From Pseudomonadota bacterium (GTDB taxonomy: Bacteria; Pseudomonadota; Gammaproteobacteria; Xanthomonadales; Xanthomonadaceae): a stretch of 32,549 nt of DNA. The stretch spans positions 1-32,549 of the forward strand of contig JAIUOJ010000019.1 of assembly GCA_020161335.1 (NCBI GenBank). The letters run 5' to 3'. Position 1 is the first letter of the stretch; the number at the start of each line of letters is the position of its first letter. This document shows, piece after piece, positions 25,566 through 32,549 of the stretch. A model generated the notes under the pieces. It was given only the letters and a program-made list of their open reading frames with translations, did not search any database and was not told where the DNA came from. The position numbers and the translations under genes were made by a program.

Positions 25566-27833
25566 TCAGGCCGCCGCGGACGCCGTCGGCGGGACCTTCC
25601 AGATCTCGTCCAGCGGCACCGGCCGCGCGTAGAGGTACCCCTGCCCCCAGTTGACGCCAAGGTCGCGCAGGCAGCGGTGCGTGGCTTCGTCCTCGACGAA
25701 CTCGGCCACGGTCACCAGCCCGTGCGCCTTGGCCACCGCCACCGCCGCGCGCACGATCTCGTAGTCGCTGCCCCGCTCCGAGGCATGGCGCACGAACTGG
25801 CCGTCGATCTTGATGATGTCCACCGGCATCTGCCGCAGGCGCTCGAAGTTCTGCACGCCGCTGCCGAAATCGTCCAGGGCCATCTGGCAGCCCAGCGCGC
25901 GCAGGTCCATGAACAGCTTCATCGCCGGCTCGAAGCGCGACACCACCGCGGTCTCGGTCAGTTCGAAGCACAGCATGTCGTACGGCACCGGGCAGTCGCG
26001 GAGCAACTCCGACAGGCGGTTGCGGAACGAGTCCGACGAGAGGCTCGCGCCGCTGAGGTTCACGCCCACCCGCGACATCGTCGCGCAGAACCCGGGGTTG
26101 GCATGCATGTACGTAAACAGCGACTCGACCACGGCCAGGTCGAGTTCGGCCACGTGGCCGTTGGCCTCCAGTTGCGGGATGAAGCGGTACGGCAGCACCA
26201 GCTCGCCGGCCGCGTCGCGCAGGCGACACACCACCTCCCCGCAGAGGCCGGCCGCCTCCGGCAGGCCGTCGATGCGCACGATGCGCTGCATGTGCAGCTC
26301 GATCTGCCCGGAACGGATGCGCGAGATCGCGTCGGCGGCGTCGCTGAAGCGCTGGCGCCGGTCGGCCACGGACAGGCCTTCGCCTGGCGACTGCTGCGCG
26401 TGCACCGGCTCGGTCTCGCCGCGCTGGCGCGCCTGCATCGCGGCCTCACAGGCATCGGCGATGCAGTCCTGCAGGTGCGCTGGCGACAGCGACTGCGGCG
26501 CCGCGATGCCCAGGTACGGGGTCATGCGCAGGCTGGCACCTTGCCAGGCGAACGCGTGCTTCTGCAGCGCATGCAGCGAGTCGCGCCACGCCGCATCCCC
26601 CTCGCGGGCATCGCCCTCGGCCGGCAGCAGCACGAACTGCGCGCCGCCGAGGTGGTAGGCCTGCACCGTCGGCTCGACCACGGCCGACACCTCGCGCAGC
26701 AGCGCCAGCTCCGCCGGCCAGCCGTAGCTCGCCACCAGGCGGTCGATGTGGTCGAAGGCCAGGAACCCGACGCCGGGCGGCGGTGCCTGCAGCCGCATCC
26801 ACGCATCGTGCAGCGCGGTGGCATTGGGCAGGCCCGTGGTGGGATCGCGGCGCACCGCCCGCTTGAGCCGCGCATAGGCGTCCCGCCGCTCGCGGTTGAC
26901 CAGGTACGAGCCGACCAGCAGCAGCGCCATCACGTTGAGTTCGAGCACGTGCGCCAGCAGCGGGCCGACGCCGGCGAGGTCATGGGTGCGCTGCGCCTGG
27001 TCGGCGAGCACGTGCAACTGCACGAAATGCACGATGAGCAGGAGCGGCATCGACCACGCGGGCGGCAGCACCAGGATGCCGGCGATCAGCACCGCGCCGA
27101 CCGTCAGCCGGTAGTCGTAGAGGAAGGTGAGCCAGGCCTCCGGACCGACCGACAGGGCGCCGCTGTCGACCCACCAGGCCACCAGCAGCAGCGCGCCGAG
27201 CATTGCCCAGAAGCCCAGGAAGCGTCGCACCGGCCGCGCCTGTGGCTGGCCGTCGGTCCAGAACAGCAGCAGGGGCAGGGTCGCGCAGGCCACGCCCACG
27301 TGCTTGGCCAGGAACTGCTGCATCCCTTCGTTGGCCAGCACCCAGCCCGGATGGCCGTAGACCAGGTGCGACAGGATCACCAGCGCCGCCCAGCCCAGCG
27401 GGAACAGCACCAGCCCGAACGCCACGAACTTCGGCATGTCGCGCACGCCGAAGGGGCGTTCGCCGCCGAACGGGGCGCCGATCCAGCGCGCGCACGCCGC
27501 CGTCCAGGCGAACTTGAGCAGGGTGTTGGCGGCGACCAGCGGGAACTCCGTCCAGCGCATCGCCCACAGCTGGTCCATCCACAGCAGGCGCAGCACCCAG
27601 CCGAGGAAAATCGCGAGGAAGCCGATCGCCAGCACCCGGCGATCGCCGCACAGCATCGCCACCATCAGCAGCAGGCCCGCCTGCAGGTGGATCAGCGAGG
27701 CGGTGCCGGTGCTCCAGGTCTGGCCGAAATAGTTCGCGACATAGTCGATCTCCACGCCCTGCAAAAGCAGGGCCGCGGCCGCGACCGTCGCCGCCTCGAT
27801 CCACCAAGCCCGCCGTCCCGCCAGCACGCCCAC
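25566..27833 (-). CDS. Membrane-anchored EAL domain protein with degenerate GGDEF region
   Basis: A 755-residue protein. Residues 1-310 hold about eight hydrophobic segments (MASE-like sensory membrane domain). A short linker leads to a degenerate GGDEF-like region (about 325-470: RDPTTGLPNATALHDAW; the active site reads LGGAQF in place of GG(D/E)EF), so diguanylate cyclase activity is unlikely. The EAL fold covers about 500-750. EAL itself is EVV (near residue 533), but the catalytic Glu remains, as do VNLSG (Asn), FELTETAVV (Glu, near 627), LDDFGSG (two Asp, near 656), IKIDGQF (Lys, near 676), VAEFVED (Glu) and GQGYLYARPV. Cyclic-di-GMP phosphodiesterase activity is thus possible but uncertain; a binding-only sensor is the alternative. 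The start is GTG 27833 with GGGGGA 8 bases upstream. The 27834-28075 gap before clpB has no gene. Confidence 0.88.
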   Translation of the reverse strand: MGVLAGRRAWWIEAATVAAAALLLQGVEIDYVANYFGQTWSTGTASLIHLQAGLLLMVAMLCGDRRVLAIGFLAIFLGWVLRLLWMDQLWAMRWTEFPLVAANTLLKFAWTAACARWIGAPFGGERPFGVRDMPKFVAFGLVLFPLGWAALVILSHLVYGHPGWVLANEGMQQFLAKHVGVACATLPLLLFWTDGQPQARPVRRFLGFWAMLGALLLVAWWVDSGALSVGPEAWLTFLYDYRLTVGAVLIAGILVLPPAWSMPLLLIVHFVQLHVLADQAQRTHDLAGVGPLLAHVLELNVMALLLVGSYLVNRERRDAYARLKRAVRRDPTTGLPNATALHDAWMRLQAPPPGVGFLAFDHIDRLVASYGWPAELALLREVSAVVEPTVQAYHLGGAQFVLLPAEGDAREGDAAWRDSLHALQKHAFAWQGASLRMTPYLGIAAPQSLSPAHLQDCIADACEAAMQARQRGETEPVHAQQSPGEGLSVADRRQRFSDAADAISRIRSGQIELHMQRIVRIDGLPEAAGLCGEVVCRLRDAAGELVLPYRFIPQLEANGHVAELDLAVVESLFTYMHANPGFCATMSRVGVNLSGASLSSDSFRNRLSELLRDCPVPYDMLCFELTETAVVSRFEPAMKLFMDLRALGCQMALDDFGSGVQNFERLRQMPVDIIKIDGQFVRHASERGSDYEIVRAAVAVAKAHGLVTVAEFVEDEATHRCLRDLGVNWGQGYLYARPVPLDEIWKVPPTASAAA

Positions 27834-28075
27834 GTCGGCATCCCCCAGGGGCGGCCCGGCCGGGCGGCCCCGAATGCGACTCTACACCGCTTGCCGGCTG
27901 CCGCCGGCGCCCGGGCCCCAAGCCCCTTCCCGGGCGAGACCGCGGTGCGGACAGGCCCTTCAAGTGCCCAACGGAAAACGGCGCGCCGACCGGCCCCCGC
28001 TGGTCGCGGCCAGCCGGGCGCGGCGCCGGGACAAGGCGCCGGGCCCGCCGGGCGGCGGGCGTGGACAGGTTGGGC

Positions 28076-30661
<2,586 letters not shown>

Positions 30662-30712
30662 CGGGAATCCCTCGGAATCAGGTGGCCGGCCCAAGGCCGA
30701 CGATACTCCCCC

Positions 30713-30740
30713 AGATGCGGCCTTGCAGGCGACTTGCAAG
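30713..30740 (-). promoter_or_regulatory. Sigma-32-like heat-shock promoter of clpB
   Basis: On the minus strand CTTGCAA (30740-30734) and CCGCATCT (30720-30713) are 13 bases apart. The sigma-32 consensus is CTTGAAA, 11-16 bases, CCCCATnT, so there is one mismatch in each box. Transcription would start about 45 bases before the clpB ATG, a normal leader length. clpB is a classic sigma-32 gene, which supports the reading. Confidence 0.6.
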
Positions 30741-30775
30741 CGTCCGCGCGCGGTTTCCTTCGCGACGGCCGGCCG

Positions 30776-31306
30776 TCAGTCCGGCGCCAGCCAGCCCTCG
30801 TAGCGGATCACGCGGCCGACCAGCGGCAGCCGGGCCTCCACCTCGAACCGGTAACGCCCATCCTGCTCGAACTCGCGACAGCGCACGCCCTCGAACAACG
30901 ATGCCGGCAGCGGCAGCAGCCCGAACAGCCGCACCCCGTCGACGCGCCACCAGATCGCCCCGTCGTTGCCGAGCAGCGCATAGCGGAACTGCAGCGGGCC
31001 CAGCCGCTCGCGCAGGCGCCCGTCGCGGAAGGACAGCCGGGTCGCCATTGGCCGCCCGCCGAAATCGCGTCGCCAGGTCTCGCCGCGGGCATCGGCGATC
31101 ACCTCCACGGTGGTCGCCACGTCGCGCGCGGAACCGGGCAGGCCGGCGACGCGCGCGCACAGCCGCGCCAGCGGGTTGCGCCCGCGCTCGATCGTCGCCA
31201 CCCCCGACCAGTGCCCATGGCCCTGCGCGCCGTGCAGCCGGCGCAGGGATTCGGGCAGGCGGAAGAACGACGCGCCGAGCGCCTGCTGGAACAAGGTGGG
31301 GGACAT
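30776..31306 (-). CDS. DUF4166 domain protein
   Basis: A 176-residue soluble protein. [57 protein letters not shown] is the DUF4166 pattern: a short LF..LG..F..LP..LR..H start, GxGxxxRGxNP, and a body of beta strands with [44 protein letters not shown]. It ends at [11 protein letters not shown]. The family has no known biochemistry to me; the strands suggest a lipocalin/START-like beta sandwich. The ATG at 31306 fits the domain start; ATG 31345 would add 13 residues without similarity. It lies between clpB and pgeF on the same strand, in a position not found in E. coli, with its 3' end 115 bases upstream of the clpB ATG. Confidence 0.78.
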   Translation of the reverse strand: MSPTLFQQALGASFFRLPESLRRLHGAQGHGHWSGVATIERGRNPLARLCARVAGLPGSARDVATTVEVIADARGETWRRDFGGRPMATRLSFRDGRLRERLGPLQFRYALLGNDGAIWWRVDGVRLFGLLPLPASLFEGVRCREFEQDGRYRFEVEARLPLVGRVIRYEGWLAPD

Positions 31307-31385
31307 GCGCGGCGCGTACGGCGGAGCGGAGGGGGCGCAAAGCATAGCCGGGCGCGGCCCGGCTGCGCAGTCGCGCGGTCGCCTG

Positions 31386-32312
31386 TCAGGTGCTGGCGGC
31401 GGGTCCCATCCAGGCGAGCGTCGCGAGGCGTCCGCTGCGGCCATCGCGGCGATGCGAGAAGAAGCGCCGCGCATCGGAGATCGTGCACAGGTCGCCGCCG
31501 TGGATGTCGGCGGCATGCATCCCGGCTGCGGCGAGCCGCCTGCGGGCGAGCGCGGGAAGGTCGGCGAGCCAATGGCCTTCGCGGGTGGGCGAGAAACAGC
31601 CCACAGCGCCAGCGTCGGCCGACACGAACGCATCGAACACGTCCCGCCCGACCTCGTAGCGCGACGGACCTGCCGCCGGGCCGATCCAGGCCATGACGCG
31701 CCCGGCCGGCGCGCGCATCGACGTCAGCGTCGCTTCCAGCATGCCCTTCGACAGCCCGGGCCAGCCGGCGTGCGCGGCTGCGATCTCGCTGCCGTCCTTC
31801 GCCGCGAACACCACCGGCAGGCAATCGGCGGTGAGGATCGCCAGCACCACGCCGGGGGTGGAGGTGACTGCGGCATCGGCCTGCGACTCGCCCTCACCCC
31901 GGCCCTTTCCCGCAAGCGGGAGAGCGGGAAGAGCCACCGCCGTCGCTGCGGCCCCAAGGTTCAAGCCTGCGGCAACGCCGGCCTCGCCCGTGCCTTCCGG
32001 AATGCGAGCCCGTCCCCCTCTCCCGCTTGCGGGAGAGGGTTGGGGTGAGGGCCCGGCCGGTGCCTCGAACCGCACCACGTCCGTGCCATGCACCTGCTTC
32101 AACCAGTGCGGCGTGGACGGCAAGCCGAAGCGTTCGACGAGCTCCGCGCGATTGCGCGCGACCACTTGCGGATCATCGCCATCGACGGCACGGAAGTTGC
32201 CGAGGTTGAAGGTGTCGAACGGTGCCTGCGAGGCGCCCGCGCCGTGGCGCAGCGTGGTGAACGCATGCACGTTCGCCGGGAACGGGGCGGTCGCGGCCAC
32301 GCGCGCGCTCAA
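31386..32312 (-). CDS. pgeF: Polyphenol oxidase/laccase-domain protein PgeF (YfiH), with repeat insertion
   Basis: A 308-residue member of the YfiH/PgeF family, which corrects mis-incorporated serine in peptidoglycan precursors (UDP-MurNAc-L-Ser). Key residues are His75 (KQVHG), Cys164 (TADCLPVVF) and His181 (AAAHAGW), the conserved zinc-site triad. The usual length is about 240-250; the excess is a repeat-derived insert at residues about 88-141 (bases 31890-32052), placed between the strand ending RFEAP and [12 protein letters not shown], in a surface loop of E. coli YfiH. HAGWPGL replaces the conserved HAGWRGL (Pro185). The start is TTG at 32312, overlapping the rluD TGA as TTGA, typical of translational coupling; GTG at 32300 is an alternative. 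The last residues ([11 protein letters not shown]) are those of the family. Confidence 0.93.
   Translation of the reverse strand: MSARVAATAPFPANVHAFTTLRHGAGASQAPFDTFNLGNFRAVDGDDPQVVARNRAELVERFGLPSTPHWLKQVHGTDVVRFEAPAGPSPQPSPASGRGGRARIPEGTGEAGVAAGLNLGAAATAVALPALPLAGKGRGEGESQADAAVTSTPGVVLAILTADCLPVVFAAKDGSEIAAAHAGWPGLSKGMLEATLTSMRAPAGRVMAWIGPAAGPSRYEVGRDVFDAFVSADAGAVGCFSPTREGHWLADLPALARRRLAAAGMHAADIHGGDLCTISDARRFFSHRRDGRSGRLATLAWMGPAAST
31890..32052. repeat. Palindromic repeat doublet inside pgeF
   Basis: Outer arms GCCCTCACCCC (31890-31900) and GGGGTGAGGGC (32042-32052) are exact inverted copies. Inside each is a stem of the CCCGC(AA/TT)GCGGG family: CTTTCCCGCAAGCGGGAGAG (31905-31924) and CCCTCTCCCGCTTGCGGGAG (about 32015-32034). 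The central ~90 bases are a GC-rich spacer. The unit reads in frame through both hairpins, about 54 codons. Same family as the element at 19940-20038. Confidence 0.88.
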
Positions 32313-32549
32313 CGGCGCGTCCTCTCCGCCTCGGCGTGCGCCACGGCATCGGTGCGCAATTCGGCCATCAGCGCCTGCAGGTCGGCCGGCACCGGCGCGC
32401 TGCAGCGCACCGGCGCGCCGGTCGAGGGATGCGTGAACTCCAGGGTTTCCGCGTGCAGGGCCTGGCGCTTGAACCCGCGCAGGGTCGTGGCCAGCGCCTC
32501 CGACGCGCCCTTGGGCAGCTTCAGCGGGCCGCCGTACATCGGATCGCCG
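32309..32549 (-). CDS. rluD: 23S rRNA pseudouridine synthase RluD, C-terminal fragment
   Basis: The window ends inside this gene; only the last 79 residues are seen, from [44 protein letters not shown] to the stop TGA 32311-32309. The motif GDP.YGG...LPKG....L...L..F.RQALHA..L.F.HP is the conserved C-terminal end of RluC/RluD-type synthases. RluD makes pseudouridines 1911, 1915 and 1917 in helix 69 of 23S rRNA; the neighbouring pgeF and clpB follow as in E. coli, which favours RluD over RluC. Its stop codon overlaps the TTG start of pgeF (TTGA), suggesting translational coupling. Confidence 0.88.
   Translation of the reverse strand, partial: GDPMYGGPLKLPKGASEALATTLRGFKRQALHAETLEFTHPSTGAPVRCSAPVPADLQALMAELRTDAVAHAEAERTRR

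Overview
This is a GC-rich stretch of a Gram-negative gammaproteobacterial chromosome. The protein sequences and gene order point to the Lysobacter/Luteimonas/Xanthomonas group (Xanthomonadaceae); that placement is inferred from recognised families, not from a database search. Coding density is high and almost every gene is housekeeping or envelope related. No phage, plasmid, insertion sequence or CRISPR is visible.

Layout. 1-1446: the end of a family-9 (heptosyltransferase-type) glycosyltransferase, a small secreted protein with an EF-hand-like loop, and a DUF6165 gene of the kind found near LPS genes. 1570-2190: tRNA-Ser(CGA) with its terminator, a doubtful one-helix small ORF, and a dispersed hairpin repeat. 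2194-4714: a large secreted family-9 glycoside hydrolase with a near-perfect LacI-type operator just before its start. 4903-6375: divergent xerD and an RDD membrane protein. 6420-16189: the leftward block kup, ruvA, ruvC, yebC, alpha/beta hydrolase, then GNAT, aspS and fmdB, interrupted by a rightward exported phosphatase and a rightward DUF3011 protein. This is the familiar fmdB-aspS-yebC-ruvCA neighbourhood with insertions and without ruvB. 16282-18997: a membrane protein, a CPA2 antiporter and a lipoprotein. 19042-21015: an ABC-F ATPase (YheS type). 21167-25534: a TonB-dependent receptor and a YbaL-type antiporter. 25566-27833: a membrane-anchored EAL protein. 28076-32549: clpB, a DUF4166 gene, pgeF and the end of rluD, matching the rluD-yfiH-clpB order known from E. 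coli.

The least ordinary signal is that one dispersed palindromic repeat family (stems built on CTCTCCCGC/GCGGGAGAG with GCCCTCACCCC arms) lies inside two conserved genes, yheS and pgeF. In both it is translated in frame as a low-complexity Pro/Gly/Glu/Arg insert rich in 'PLPRAGEGRGEG'-like peptides. The pgeF copy lies in a protein that has also lost a usually conserved Arg. Other points of interest are the LacI-type operator of the glycoside hydrolase, a sigma-32-like promoter for clpB, an inverted repeat ahead of the TonB receptor, and a TTGA stop/start overlap coupling rluD to pgeF.
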